Shown here piece after piece: positions 39,395-52,700 of a stretch of 64,000 nucleotides of DNA. The translations under genes were made by a program, and so were the position numbers. Numbering within the stretch: the first letter of the stretch is position 1; each line of letters begins with the position of its first letter. The notes under the pieces are model-generated. The model did no database searches. It was not told the origin of the DNA and worked only from the letters and a program-made list of their open reading frames with translations. The stretch is taken from contig NC_135064.1 in assembly GCF_051401765.1 (NCBI RefSeq), positions 22,728,001 through 22,792,000 on the forward strand. Direction: 5' to 3'. The DNA is from Calliopsis andreniformis (taxonomy: Eukaryota; Arthropoda; Insecta; Hymenoptera; Andrenidae).

Positions 39395-40479
39395 TATCAG
39401 TGAGGCTTCGTAGGCATAATCGCTGGGAATTAGGCTCCTCGGACAGGGATTGAATATTCTACGTATCGACGAAGAAAATTTACGCTGACTGACCTCGACG
39501 CTTTGAAATCGAAGAGGCTTTGTTAACGTCACTGAGAGTCTGATCGTCGAAGAGGGATCTGGGTACAAAGGGGTTGAATAATTTAGAGGCGGAAGAAAAC
39601 GCTCGAGCGGTATGAGTTCGTAAGTAGATAAAAGTTGGCGAAGATTAATTTACAGTGTTTTGTTCTGATAATGTAGTTAGTACCTGGATACTTTGTGCAA
39701 AGATTTAGCTCTCTGTGCCTGAGTGTTAATTGTAAGACTAAATTCTTACTTTGATCTTGGGAAGCCTGAAGGAGGACTAAATGTTCACAGGCTATTAGCT
39801 AATTTATGGCTAACTTCTTTTCATAAAGTAACTTGTATGCAGAACCAATGTGTAATTCGTTTTTGCTTCAAAGGAATTATTGTTTTCAGTAGTAAATAAA
39901 GGAAGTAGATATTTAAAAAAATTGTGCTTATTTTTTTGGATTTAGAGGTGGTTTTCAATCTTCCAAGATTTAAGATATGAAATTCTAAGTACGAAATTGT
40001 GACTCCTATGAACGTGTACATGAGTTGGAACATTATAAAGTGTATAAAGCTACTGCAGGGATATAGTGAAAGGTCTGAAGAAACAATTGGCTCTGAGCCC
40101 TGAAAAGAGGTACACAAATACTCCAGTTCTTGGTATAATGCTCCATTGTTGCCTAAGGCTGCTTATGATTTTGTAATCCATGTATTTATCTTCAATATCA
40201 AGCTGCAGAACGCGATGGTTAATTACTTGCTAATCCAAATTACAGTGGTTTCCTAACAAGTGTTTTTAGTGCTGCTCACCTAGACATAAACTGTTCACTG
40301 ATCTTTAATACACACGTTTCAGGAGTTTATATATCCCTAATGATTGCGAGAAAATTTCTGCAAAAAAAATTGTAGTCAGTTTATTTTACTCTATTCTCAT
40401 TTCGTAAATTCTTTTACTCTATTCTCAGTACCAAAAATTTTGCAGTGTATGAAAAAAATATTTAATTCCAGGGGAATCA

Positions 40480-42480
40480 TGCCATTTCATAGTCTGAGCC
40501 ACGTGTAATAAATTAGAAATCACCCGCGGAAAATTAGACTTTTTATCTCGAGATCGCAGTGCATAGTACAGTAACGAATTGGCTCAACGAAGAAACAATG
40601 GGGACGAAAAGAGGGAGATAATAGAGGGACGAGATTCGTGATTGGTTCCAAATGAATTTCCAACTAACCAATTCAATCCCGATCTCCACGTGCGATATGC
40701 ACTCGACTATTCATAATTACTCGATAGTTAGCGGCCACAGGGGTCGAAGTTTATGGCTTCGCAACTACCTGGTAATTGGATTGTCTGTCGACTGACCGAA
40801 CGCTTCTATAATTCTTTGTGCACCACGTAGAATCGAAATAACGATTGTGCCGAGCGTTGACGCTACTTATTCTACTTTGTCAGAATTTCCAACTTCCTTT
40901 CAACTGCTGACTCAGTTCTACGAATCTGATCTCGTATCAGATACTGCGGTTTCATTCACTATTGGTGGTCTGTGGACTTGAGATATTACTAATTATCTTG
41001 GATACGCTCTTCGTAGTCTTTCTTGAGGAATTTGAGAATTTCTTAATTTTCAGGTGTTCAAATATTCAGATATTCAAGTATTCAAATATTCAGGCAATCC
41101 AACATTCAGATTCCACAATATATTCAGGTATCACAATATTCAGGTACTTCAACACTCAGGTACCTTATATATATTTAGGTACTCCAACAGATTCAGGTGC
41201 CCAAACATTCAGGTACTCCATTATTCGGGTACTCCATTATTCAGGTACTTCAACATTCAGCTAACACAATATTCAGGTACTTCAACACGTCTAGGTACTT
41301 CAGCACTCAGGTACCTTAATATATTTAGGTACTCCAACAGATTCAGGTGCCCAAATATTCAGGTACTCCATTATTCGGGTACTCCATTATTCAGGTACTT
41401 CAACATTCAGCTACCACAATATTCAGGTACTTCAACACGTCTAGGTACTTCAGCACTCAGGTACCTTAATATATTTAAATACTCCAACAGATTCAGGTGC
41501 TCAATTATTCAGGTACCCCAGTATATTCATGTATTCGACTATTCAGACACTAAAATATTCAAATTTGTGAAAAAGCAAAACACTCAGACCAACCTCAATC
41601 CTCAATATATCGCACCCAATTTACACTCCCTAATACTTGACTTAATAATGAAAGTAGGAGAATGTGAAAGCGTGAACGTAGGCCTTGAGGATCCACCTCA
41701 TACTTAAGTCGGCCGAACAGCAAGTCGCAAATGAACATCCGAAATTATCCGATCGATTTCGAGGATTTTTTTCACCGTTCCTCGACCGATGAAGCCATTT
41801 CAAGTATTACTTGGATAATCGAGCACACTGTTTAAAAAGACAAGCTCCAGCTGGGCTCGAATCTCAAATATCTCGGGTATCTCGAGTGCTTGAACAGCTC
41901 TACTCGTTACCGAGCACCAAAGAGGCCACCCGATGTCGATCGGCAAAATTAGCCGCGCTTTCTGCCATTCGACGATCTCGTTACGGCTTTATTTAACCAA
42001 TCGTTCTTGCAACACTGTTACAATGTCCCGTCTTGGGCGCAAATCGAAGCGTTAATATGAGAAGTTTCGCGTGAAAAGTTTCACGAAATTCCATTACGCT
42101 GAAAACTTTTCACGCCTTATTAAGATCCTGTTAGAGGAACAGAACGTTTTAAGGATAGTTTTAGCCTTCCCTCTTCTATACCTTTCTTCCTCTCTCTTCC
42201 CTCGCTCTCTCCCTCTTTCTACTGTTAGCTACAAAACACGCGACGTTCCGTTCCTCAACGGACGTTTAATATCGCATTATAACGTAGTTTACGACATATT
42301 TTGAGGATAACGCTGAGATATTTCCCGCTCGAAATGCAGTTAGGCGCACCAAGCCCCCCACCGACGCTGTTGTTTCGCGCGATGCGACATTATTCGTAAT
42401 AAAATGTGTCCTGCAATTATATTACGGCTCCCAGTGATTCATTACTAACAGGTAGTTGGCAGCTTTAATTTGGAATTCAG
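40480..42480. other. Intron 1 segment flanking the 41-kb tandem array
   Basis: GC-richer flanks at 40540-40860 and 41710-42420 surround the array. The right flank has a CT-rich run (TTCCTCTCTCTTCCCTCGCT, 42188-42207). No gene seen. Confidence 0.3.
41040..41580 (+). repeat. ATTCAGGTACTCCA tandem array with a 150-bp higher-order period
   Basis: Short units of 14-17 bases, ATTCAGGTACTCCA and relatives, are themselves organised into a longer unit. The string AGGTACCTTA begins at 41158, 41309 and 41459, spacings of 151 and 150, and the intervening variants recur in the same order. The array is open through much of one plus-strand frame (about 217 codons from 41054), which is explained by the periodic sequence, not by a gene. 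Confidence 0.9.
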
Positions 42481-43979
42481 ACATGTTGTACTTGCTGTCG
42501 CTTTGTCTCTCAAAGACGAGCATTACCTACCTAAGTATGTGTTCTGTTCTTAACGATTTTGGAGGGTGGAACATTAACTGTGAATTGCAGTGGTGATTAT
42601 ATGTGATGTTATGATAGCGTTAGAGATATTATCGTACTAAATGTTTGATGAATATTTGAAAGTTTAAATGGAAGATTTGAATGTTTGAAAGCTTGAATAG
42701 TTGTAGTATTAGGAACATAAAATTGTACTTTGGTCGTAATTTCTGCAAGCTACGTAATGATGGGAATACACTCTCTGTGCTTCAAGAAATAACATATTCA
42801 TATATTTATGTCGATATTATTGCAAAGGCTAGTTACGCAGACGATTTTACGTAACATACGATGCGCAGAATTTGTTGTATACATGTAATCCCGTAAGTCT
42901 GCTTAAATTGCTATTCAACTCCAAACTGATGCTCGAAATTCAACCATTGCGATACAACTTGTACGCAAACGTTATTTTATTAGGTTCGTCGTATGAAACA
43001 TCTGATGCTGTTTCAAGCTGAGTCGCTCTTGTCTTCTCCATGAAATAATTTTCCTAATTAAATACGAGAATAATTTGTCAAAGTTAAACTATAAGTGAAC
43101 CTTTATCTACGATTATTTGAAGAAAAGTGTCCGAAGAAATCTAATAAATAACGAAAACAAGAAAAGAAAGTTGAAAATGTAACATATTGCAATTACTTCT
43201 GAAATTTACAAAAAAAGAGTCACAGATTTTCTTTTAACATCTTCTTTGATGAATCTCCGCAGCGTTACATTATATTATGATATCTTTCAACAAAGTTAGA
43301 TCATCCTACATTCTTATCACTTTATCCAACAATTCACTTTCTGTTTATCTTATCACCTGCAGTCGTCAGTCTTATATCAGAGTCGTTTGTTCAATGACGT
43401 TCCTATTGCATTGTGTACCTAATTAGTATGATGACTCAGAACAGGTATAGATTATTTCTGATAAAACTGAGTTTCCTCGGCAACTGAAAAACACGAGACT
43501 TTTTATCAGATTGCTTAACAATGCTGACAAATAAATCCCTCGGATGTTTACATGCCCCAGATCTGCGTTACTTTCCGATCGCCGCAATTCCCCCTCGGAT
43601 CTGTATTCCATTTCAATCGCGACATCATCGCGGCAGCAAGGGTTTATCGATTTTCAAAAACGTGCCCCTGCAGCTTCGACTTAAATGCAAGTTGCACGTT
43701 CCCGTAGTTCCAAGGTGAGACGAAAGTTCAATCCTAACACGTCCCGTCGAGCGATACATCGCAACTTATCTGGGACACGAGCCGCCAGTATTTCGCAGAT
43801 GTAAGTATCTCATGTCCTGTTGAGTACAGAGTATTGTCCTCGAGGAGTTTACAGAATTATAAATCCTCGGCAAAGTCGGCTCCGTGTTGAAGCTACTATC
43901 CTGAATGCTTATGTAACTTCTGCCCTTTTTTTCGACCATGAAAAAACAAATTCTCCACTTGTTTGGTATCGAAATGAAA

Positions 43980-44200
43980 TCTCTTAATACTATTTCTTCA
44001 AGTAATTCTAAATTTCCAAGTTCTTCAATTTCCAACCCGTGAATTGTCCAATTTTCCACTTTTTTAACTGTCGAATTTTCCAAGTTTCCAGATATGCAAA
44101 CTATAAATTCTTAATTATTCTTATCTTCCAGTTTCAAACTTCCAAAATTTTTCGAAACTCTGAAGTTATCATACATTCAAATTCCGTTGCAATTTCTTGT
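43980..44200 (+). repeat. Decayed TTCCAAGTTTCCA-type array
   Basis: Repeated AATTTCCAAGTTCTTCAATTTCC-like units, degenerate, related in style to the TTCAAATATT arrays. Boundaries are approximate. Confidence 0.5.
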
Positions 44201-44729
44201 TTCCAATTCCTATCACTCTGTATTATAGCTCCAGAAGCTGAGTGAAGGTGATTCTACCTCGATAGGATAAGGGGTAGCTTTTTGAAAAATATGAGTCTAC
44301 TTCGTCGATGTTCGACGACCTCAATCTTCGTGGATAACGAGAAGGGGATATGACAAAGTACAGGTGCAAGCAGTCCTTAAGAGCAAATGTCGCGAATAAC
44401 TGGCTGGAATAAGGTTCCAAGTGATTCCAGTCGAGGATTGCAACGACAACTTCGGATCGAACGATATAACCAAACGAGAAAGCCTGCTATCGCTGATCCT
44501 GTCCAAGTGTCAGAAACATTTCACCCTGATAGTTCGACTAATTTCCTCCAGCTACGTCGGTTCGACGTTCGACGATCGAGTCTCAAGAATTCCCGAGATT
44601 GTTCCTTAAATCTGTCGGGGAACCTCAATCAATTGATGCTCAACTTCACAGTTTCTCGATCGTCTGACAATAAGTGTTATCTGACTCAGGAATCTTTATT
44701 GTGAAATGCGTCAGAACTATCGTAGATAC

Positions 44730-45145
44730 ATCAACTTGTCAGTAGTTCACCTTGGGTCTCCAAAACATTTCTGACTACTTTTTTTATTATTAACTAGCAC
44801 TACTACTTTATCAATATTACTAATCATGCAATGATCCTCAATGATATTGAAGCTACTTAAATTCTGACCCTGGCGATCCCCTCGTTTTGATTCCAACATG
44901 CATTAAGGGTGTACATATTCAATGTTGAATCGTTATAAGCTCCTTGTTATATTCTCTATACATTGAAATTATTTGATTACCTACTGCCTCCTCTTATTAT
45001 TACTAAACATTACTATTACTCGATCAATGTTACTAACCATACACTTAGATAACACCAAATACAGTTATCAGTGACCTGTCTGTGAAGACATGTCCTTCGT
45101 CATAAACTTGTCAATAGTTAACCTTAGGCTTCCAAAACATCGCTA
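44730..45145 (+). repeat. Diverged tandem duplication
   Basis: AACTTGTCAGTAGTTCACCT with the following TCCAAAACAT (about 44732-44768) is echoed by AACTTGTCAATAGTTAACCT and TCCAAAACAT at about 45105-45140. Between and after them TTACTAATCAT/TTACTAACCAT-type stretches recur at 44819, 45031 and 45161. Confidence 0.55.
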
Positions 45146-45984
45146 CCTCTTCTCTTTATTACTAATCACTATTATTGAGTAATAATTGAGTAATCACTAT
45201 CACTGATCACGTCCTAGCCCCCAATACTCTCAACATTCCCATCACATTCTCAAGCTCCATAAACAACTCTCCGCCTCCCACCTGGAAAACACTGTCCATG
45301 CCCTCATATGGTTAAGTAACGACCCAGAGTATTGAACTCTAACGATTACATAGGTGACAGGATAAGCTATCTGAAAGATACGGCTATCTTATCGTCCCCC
45401 ATCCTAGCTGCTCGCTATCGCGTGTCCCGAGAGTTCCCATAATCATAAACTCAATCGTTGATAATGTGGCTGATCATCGTGAACTAAACTGACCCTCCTA
45501 GAGAGCCATCCGCCTGGCCGAAGCGTTGGTACTAGCGATGGGAGCTCAAATCTCACCTTTGAAGAGATTTAAAGTTTAAGACTATGAAGATTCGAATCAC
45601 TTGGAGCATGATTCGTAGTCTAAAACTCGTAAATTCTAGAAAGACAACTTGAGTTTTCAAAGTTTTTTAGTACCTTATGTTAATAGTACTGATTAGACAG
45701 AAATGCAGATTGGAAATGCTTTTGAGATAGTGAATTATTACCCACTGCTCAAGACTTATTAAAACACGCGAGATTTAGAAAACTATCAAAACTTTTAGGG
45801 TACCAAAACTTCTGAGACTTTGAAGACTCGCGACCTATCAAAATTCAAGATCCAAGATTTATCTACATTTTCAGGAGCTCTAAGCTTCGAAACATGAGAA
45901 ACAAGTGACTCGAATTTTTCGTCATGTACGAGATACTTCAGAAATACATGTCAATACTTTAGAAGCTGAATCTGTGCACTAAAA

Positions 45985-46660
45985 TAAGCCAAAAATGGTA
46001 TATGAGCACATGTCCTATATACCTTACTTCTGAAAGAAGAAAATGTTCGAAATGTCCACTTCAACACACATTACTGCCTACCTTACAATTAGCATCGAGT
46101 GTCGTACTCGCTCGAAAATATCAGGTATTCCTCGAATAATCTCAAATCCCCTTTGTATCCTTTGCTGCAGTTCGTGCACATTATTCACTTGCACTGAATA
46201 CCCCATAAATTTTAAATGGCCCCAAAGGTAAAAAACTAATGGGTGACGGACATTTCCGAGTGTTTTTTTTAATCATCCATAACTCGAGAACAAAGGTATG
46301 TAGGACACATGTTCATATAACATTTTTTACTTATCTCAGTATGCAGATTCAGCTCCTGAAGTACAGACACATATCTCCGAAACACCCTATATACAGATTC
46401 CAAGCGTTCCACTGTATCATTTCCAAGCATGTGGGACATTTTAGGAGACTAGGTTCTACACACAAAGACAACAAAAAAAGTTCAAGTCTTGAAGAAACTA
46501 TCACACCACACGCAACATAAAATAGCACATAATTTAAAAGACCAAGCGTTTCCAGTCATATATGCACATGAACTTTCTTCGTTGTCTTCATGTCAAGAAT
46601 GTACTCTCGAAAAATACCCCGCGCGTTTGGAAGCACCCTGTATACAGACTCGAAGTCTTC
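45985..46660. mobile_element. Remnants of a second repeat family with ACACCCTATATACAG ends
   Basis: Two or three diverged copies: CGAAACACCCTATATACAGA at about 46380 and GGAAGCACCCTGTATACAGA at about 46627, each preceded by related sequence including CATATGTTCATATAAC-like and CACATGAACTTTCTTCGTTG stretches. No open frame of note. Known only as a repeat by internal similarity; class not assigned. Confidence 0.5.
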
Positions 46661-47060
46661 CAGTTGCCATCGCTAGCTGGCAGAGCCAGGCCGAGCGCGT
46701 TAGTGAAGTTGACCCAAAGGACGGCAAACGGATGCGGCTATCATCGGTGGGGAAAAAGCACGGCGGGTCGAGGCAAAGTGTAGGGGGTGTATCCCCCTTT
46801 TTTCATTTAAATTACTTAAAGGCGGTAGTGCCGCGACGCGGCTGGCATACCTAATGGCCGCATATTGTGCGCTGCCACTGCCACTCAAGGCGAGCCGAAC
46901 ACGCCGACTACACTGCGTCAACGGGGCTCGGGGCCCGACTGTTCTCGACAGGAAAATAATACGAGTTGGTCATAATCCGTGGCCGCGGTTCCTGCGCGGA
47001 TATAGGCGGCTGTACACGACGGTGGAAGCTACAACGAGAAACGACGTGCATATACAGGGT
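46660..47060. promoter_or_regulatory. CpG-rich island
   Basis: GC-rich block between repeat remnants, ending in TATACAGGGTGTGCAG (47050), which resembles a transposon end. Frames open on both strands without domains. Confidence 0.3.
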
Positions 47061-48199
47061 GTGCAGATACAGCCTTCGATACTTTAAGGGGTGATAGGAG
47101 ATCCAGGTTGAAGCAGGAAATGTCTTGTAACATGGTGTGATTTAGTCTCGTTTTGCGTTAATATTGATTGAGACTTCTTTCTTCTTGTATTTTTAATGAG
47201 CGATCAGAACTCGAGTTCTCTGAGCTGATTTGTTAATCTAGGATCTTACGTATGTTACATGACGTGATGAGATGATCCCTCTTCTTTAGTGAGGGGATCC
47301 TATGCCTTTGAGATCAGATGCCTAGCCTGGAAGTTAACGCGTCTATGTGCTAAATAAATAATTAGAGAATTTTGGGATTCTACAGATGCATTGAGGAGAA
47401 GAGATAGGGAGGAAAAGTCTTGATATATTTTCTTGTATTTCTTATATTTTATTACTTTCATAGAACTTCAAATCTCCGCGATCCATTTCCTACAGACATC
47501 TCGGATTTTTAAAACTTCGTGAAAGTTAAGCCGTAAGAGATACAGCAAAATGTATGAAGTCTGTTTTGCTTTATTTCTGTTCTTCAGTGCATCAGTAGTA
47601 CTACAGAATTTTCTGATTTAGTTTAGCATGTAGGCAAATTAATTTTGCTGCGTTATTGTAGGAAAATGAAAATAGATGGGATACTACGTCATAGGATATT
47701 TTGTGGTCCAATTTGGATGTCCTGCCACCTCTTGAAAAATCGAAGGCTGTATTTGTTACACCCTATATGTACGTGGATACACAGGCACACATACGGTGTC
47801 GAGCAAGCACACACAGGTAATACCGCAAGCTGGCGTAACCGTTTATTCCCGCGCACGATGCGCGACGAGAGCAAATGTACTTGTACCCCGTGGAAATATT
47901 TTATTAGCCAATTGGAAATAGGGATTGAATCTTCGACCACGGTGGGTTTAATCGTGCAATGCTTGATCAAGTCTTTTGCTGATATTTGGAGGTCTGTGTG
48001 GGCTGTGTTTATGATGCTAGTTTTAAGTCTAGTTTAGCTAGTTTTAGTCTTTGGGATCTTTGTTTTGGAATGATTGCGGGTTTTAAGTATGGAGGAACAA
48101 ATGGATTTAGTGAGAAACAATCGGGAGAAATTGGCTTTCTGTGTTATAGTAGGGTGATTGGGAAGTGGGAATTATTTAGTCACTGTACCTACTGATATC

Positions 48200-48300
48200 G
48201 TTTAAAATCAAGTTTTAAATATTGAAATTTCGAGTTATTCAACTTTTAAATATCCTTTTAAAGACTTCGAGCACCTCAGAACTCGAGTACCCCAGAGACC
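48200..48300 (+). repeat. TTCAACTTTTAAATAT degenerate units
   Basis: AT-rich units flanking the 18-bp array on its left; the same kind of unit reappears at 48430-48580. Probably one compound repeat locus. Confidence 0.55.
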
Positions 48301-48422
48301 TCTTGTACCTATATCAAAGACCTTACCTACCCCAAAAATGTCATGTACCCCAGAGGCCTCGTGTACCTCAGAGACCTCGAGTACCCTAGAGACCTCGTGT
48401 ACCCCAGAGACCTCGAATATTC
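48297..48422 (+). repeat. 18-bp tandem array (GTACCCCAGAGACCTCGT)
   Basis: At least four near-perfect 18-base units occur between about 48348 and 48420, differing by single substitutions (CCC/CTC/CCT and CGT/CGA), preceded by more decayed copies from about 48250. An 18-base period keeps frame, but no gene context supports translation. Confidence 0.85.
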
Positions 48423-49429
48423 CAGTCTGTGTATACTCAACTTTTGAATATTAAGATTTCGAACACTCAACCTTTGGAGACAGATTTGGAGTACTAACAT
48501 TTTCGATAACTTTTGAATAGGTACTAACAATATCGAATATTCCACTTCTGAATAATGAGATCTGGAATATTCAACTTTAAATTTGAACGAAGGGAAAGCT
48601 TGTATAACGTCATAAAATACAAAATTGTACAAATGTCTTATGAAATTTCTAACAGAGTCTGTAGGAAGTTCATTCGATAGATAATGTTAAATATTAAAAA
48701 GCGATTTAATTTTTAACGAGGATTGCCAAACTTTCGAGATCAGTTAAAAGTCAGAGACACCAAGCGCCGCGACTACAATCTGCATCCATTACCTAACGAC
48801 TCATTGTGCGAATGTTGAATGGACTGAAGGCTGATTCCCACTGTCCGTCTAGCTGGCGCCAGACAACGACCAGTAGTTCATCAAAACATTCCTCAATGAG
48901 TTTTGCAGATGATAATATTCATGTATCGTGCGTCACTCTTCCGTGTGATGACCTCAGATTCTTCTGCTGGGTAACTAGTAGACGGTCAACAGTGCTGAAG
49001 GAAATCTGTTAGACGATCAAAGCTTTTTCTTTGAATTTCATGGACTCTAGGGGGACAAAGGGATTCAAGTTTGAGCTGGAAGCTATGAATTTGATGACAT
49101 CCTTATGCTAAGTTTTTGGGTAATAGAAAAAAGGAAGCTAGCGAATGAGGCTATTATATGCAATCTCATCTTGGTCCTTCCAGCCATAACTAGAATGTCC
49201 AATCTGGCAAACGTTTATGGTTAAGGATGTGGATCTCTTCAGCAAATCCTTACCCTCATTTCACTTCAACTCATTGTCATAAATAACTGGCGACCTCTGT
49301 CACATTCTATCGTAGATTGAAAGTGCTTGTTACATTCATTACAGTTTTGGTCGTGTCGAAAATCAGTAGTAAGGGATTAAAAGATTCGTACAGAAACAGA
49401 GCCATATGTAAAAAGCATTACATTTTCGA

Positions 49430-49680
49430 ATTTTTAAATTTTCAAGTGGATTTGTGCTCGAATCTTTAAATAGCCAAGTCATTGGATATTTGAATCCTTA
49501 AATACTCAAACCTTTAAAACATAATTTTTAAATATTCAGAATTGGAAATATTCAACTTTTAAAATATGTCAATATTTAACTATTCAAATTTTCTTACATT
49601 TAAGCAGTAAAATGTATCTATTCACTCTAAATCCTTAAATATTTAAACATTTAAATTTTCACGTTACCAAGACACTTCAA
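49430..49680 (+). repeat. Degenerate TTCAAATATT-type array
   Basis: Variants such as TTTTTAAATTTTCAAG, CTTTAAATATTCA and TTTAAACATTTAAATT with loose 10-15 base spacing. Followed by an A/C-rich stretch to 49920. Confidence 0.6.
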
Positions 49681-49929
49681 ATGGTTGCTGCTGCTCCAAT
49701 CCCTCAACAGGTAATTCTATTTACCATCTCTACAGCAAAACTCCTTTCACCGAAACTACAAAAACTCTAACAATTCCAATTCTCATTCTAATCCCCCTAA
49801 CAATTCCCTCTTCAAAGTATAGTTCAAGGACTCGGCAAACAACTCTGAACAAACAGACCTATCATACAGAATCACCTGCAAATCTCTCCAAAGAACAATC
49901 TATATCCCTCGCTAAAGCGCATCATCCTT

Positions 49930-50700
49930 CTAAAACGTTGCGGTATCTAACGAGCAATTGTTTGCAAAATAGGGCCGCGATGATCATCATTGAGAAGATT
50001 AAAACGCAAGATTCACGGCAGCAGACAGCTGGCAGGTACCGTGCGCGTTCACCGTCGCTGCACATTATTTCATCGCGGCAGATTATTAAGTTCGCAGATA
50101 GGCGAGGAGAGCAAAGGTACGCACGCGTACAATAAACCAAGCAACTGAGCGTGACACGAAACTACACGGTGATGCGCAAACATCCATTTATGTTCGCAAC
50201 GGATGCGTAAATACAAGCTGCCGAGGGGAGCAGAGGCATTATAGGCAGAGGAGGAAAGTTCGGCGTTCCCTCTGCATGGAAAAAAGATGGAAAAAGGAAA
50301 GAGAAGAAAGAGGAGAGGATACACGAAGCAGACAGGCTCGATATGCTGGATAAACTAATTAATGATCGAACGACGTCGGAAGTAATTAGTCACGTATCCT
50401 ATTCACGGACATAATTAAACTTCGGCTAGAGAGTACGCGGTGTAAACTAATTTATATACGCGCACGCGATCCCGCACAATTGGGAGATGTCAAACAAACT
50501 GCGACCCTGTTGCCACGGATTTGCGAAAAAGAAATCGCGATTTGAGGCGGCCAATGCGAAATTGCCGGCCCCATGATCGATCAGGGACTGGGAATCGAAT
50601 GTTCGGGGTGGAAATGAAACCCCTTTGACGTGGCGTGGGTGGTGAGGATAAGTGGGGATTCGATGTTTCGGGTACTAACAATGAAAATATATTTCGAAGA
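49930..50700. other. GC-richer block in intron 1
   Basis: Mixed composition with short frames in several registers and no domain. Nothing recognisable in the AT-rich 50.7-51.5 kb that follows. Confidence 0.25.
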
Positions 50701-51479
50701 GTGGAGTGGAGCTTTTTAATGAACCTTAATCGGATTTAATATGCAGAAATAATGAAAGTCCTTTGCTCTGTGGCGGAGAGTTTGAAGAATGTAGCAGGTG
50801 GAAAGAAATTATTTTGATTGAAGAAGATGGGACAGAGTACCTACTTTTTGATGTGTGATTACATACTGAATTTAAAGCGATACAGGTTTGGAATTATTCA
50901 TATTCTCTTAGAATGCAGAAGACGAAAGGCAAATTTATTTGTCGAATAAAATACAACACGAATTGCATTTTTATATCACTTATCGTTTTTTGTATTAAGT
51001 GCTCTAGTGTGATTCATGGTTTAATATATTTGAACTACATGTAAGTATGTATGCTATTGCGCAAGAAATGTTAATTAAGAATACATGGTGGATTTTCAAA
51101 GTTATCCAGCTTTAAGTGTTAAATAGCAAGTAGTTAGAATGTTAAACGAGTGTCAGTCGACGAAATGCTGTAAACGCTGCGATAACATGCAATTGCGAGT
51201 GTCTAGTACTGGGACACAAACGCCATGCATATTTCGTCCAGTAATTGCGTTGCAACTACGTGGATGCATAGATCAGAAACTTGTAAGCGCACAGTATTAA
51301 GAGAAATGGTGTAACCGGCGAGAATCCAAGGTAAGCTTCGGTAACCACAGCAATAAGTTCCCGAGCCACTTCCGGCCACGGTGAATCATCGAAGGATCGT
51401 ACAATAAACGTGCTAACAATTGACTGTAATATTCGTGTATCTACTGAACTTTGTATTAACCAGAATACGACACGGTCTA

Positions 51480-51800
51480 CAAATTAATTTGAATATTTTA
51501 TGACTCATGAACACTTGGATATATTCAGCGAAAACATTGTGGCTCGAAAACAGGAAATTCGAGAATTTTCAAGTGTTAATTCTATCATAAAACAGTTCAA
51601 TTTTTACTTGATAAAATATTCAATTTACAAATACTCGCCTTTAAAATTCTCAAATTTTGAATAACGAAATTTCAAGTATGTACTCAATTCTTAGATATTA
51701 AGAGTTCCAAATATTCTAGTAAGGGTTTCAAATATTCTATTTCTGAGAACTCAGTATTCGAATACTTCAATTTTGTATATTCATACTTCAAATATCTAAA
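51480..51800 (+). repeat. Degenerate TTCAAATATT-type array
   Basis: Decayed units with CAAATATTCTA, CAATTTTGTATATTC and similar. Weak periodicity; boundaries approximate. Confidence 0.55.
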
Positions 51801-51959
51801 TTATAACTGCAACCGAACACCTCTTTGCTAACCATAACACAAATCACGTAAACGACAGTCCAGCAAAGCACGTCACTAACCACAGATTAGCAAAGTTTAC
51901 ACAAAGTCACAATTATTTAATTGAAGCACAAACGCTAATAGAAAGAAAACTCCTAATCC

Positions 51960-52700
51960 CCCTTTCATGTACTCGCTCCCACTAAATTTACAATTATCCA
52001 CGAAGCAACCCCCTCTCATTTATCCTCACAGCCACGTTCCCTCGTTCAACCCTCGTCCCTCTCCTGAAAATTGTCCCCAGAGCTAAACGAGAGCCGTTCG
52101 AAGTCGAAGAAAACGGGAACAGAGCTGAGCACAGTTTACGCTCGCTATAATAGTTACCGGTATAGCACGTCGTTCGCACCACTACACGAATCTTTATCGC
52201 CGTCGGTCGTTGGCAACAGTACGACCTATATTTGCGGAATAATCGGGGGTATTCGAGGAACTCGGGGCACGCGCAACAAATCTTGACCTACGCTAGGAAA
52301 CTTGGACGAAAACTGCGAGGAGAGAAGGCGATCGACCACGAAGAAAATTCGCGCTACCGATCATCGGAGAACTGAAGCAGCGATGGTTGATCGAGCTCCT
52401 CGGACTCGCTGCAATTCTGCACTGCTGCTAATCGGTCAAGTCCAGCTACGGACGAATTTCACGCCAAAGTTGCGAGACTTTCCAAGAACTGTCCTCCCCC
52501 CTTCTGTCTCGCGTGCAATCAAAACGCGCTTTTCGACGTCGAAACTCTCGAATTCCTTTCACGATATGCGCTTAACGATATTGCAGCTAATGGGTTCCGC
52601 GTGTTTCGCAATCCTTATGCAAAAAATGTCACAATCGAGCAGTGGCTCGAGGGAACAAGCATATTGTGAAACATGATAAAGCGACCCACAATGGTTGGCG
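51960..52700. other. GC-richer block in intron 1
   Basis: Contains a plus-strand frame of about 124 codons (52302-52676) that is arginine/threonine-rich and domain-free. I do not call it a gene. Confidence 0.25.

Noticed and set aside
41054..41707. A 217-codon plus-strand open frame with a repetitive product
   Set aside because: It is the translation of the tandem array; the open frame follows from the repeat unit lacking in-frame stops.
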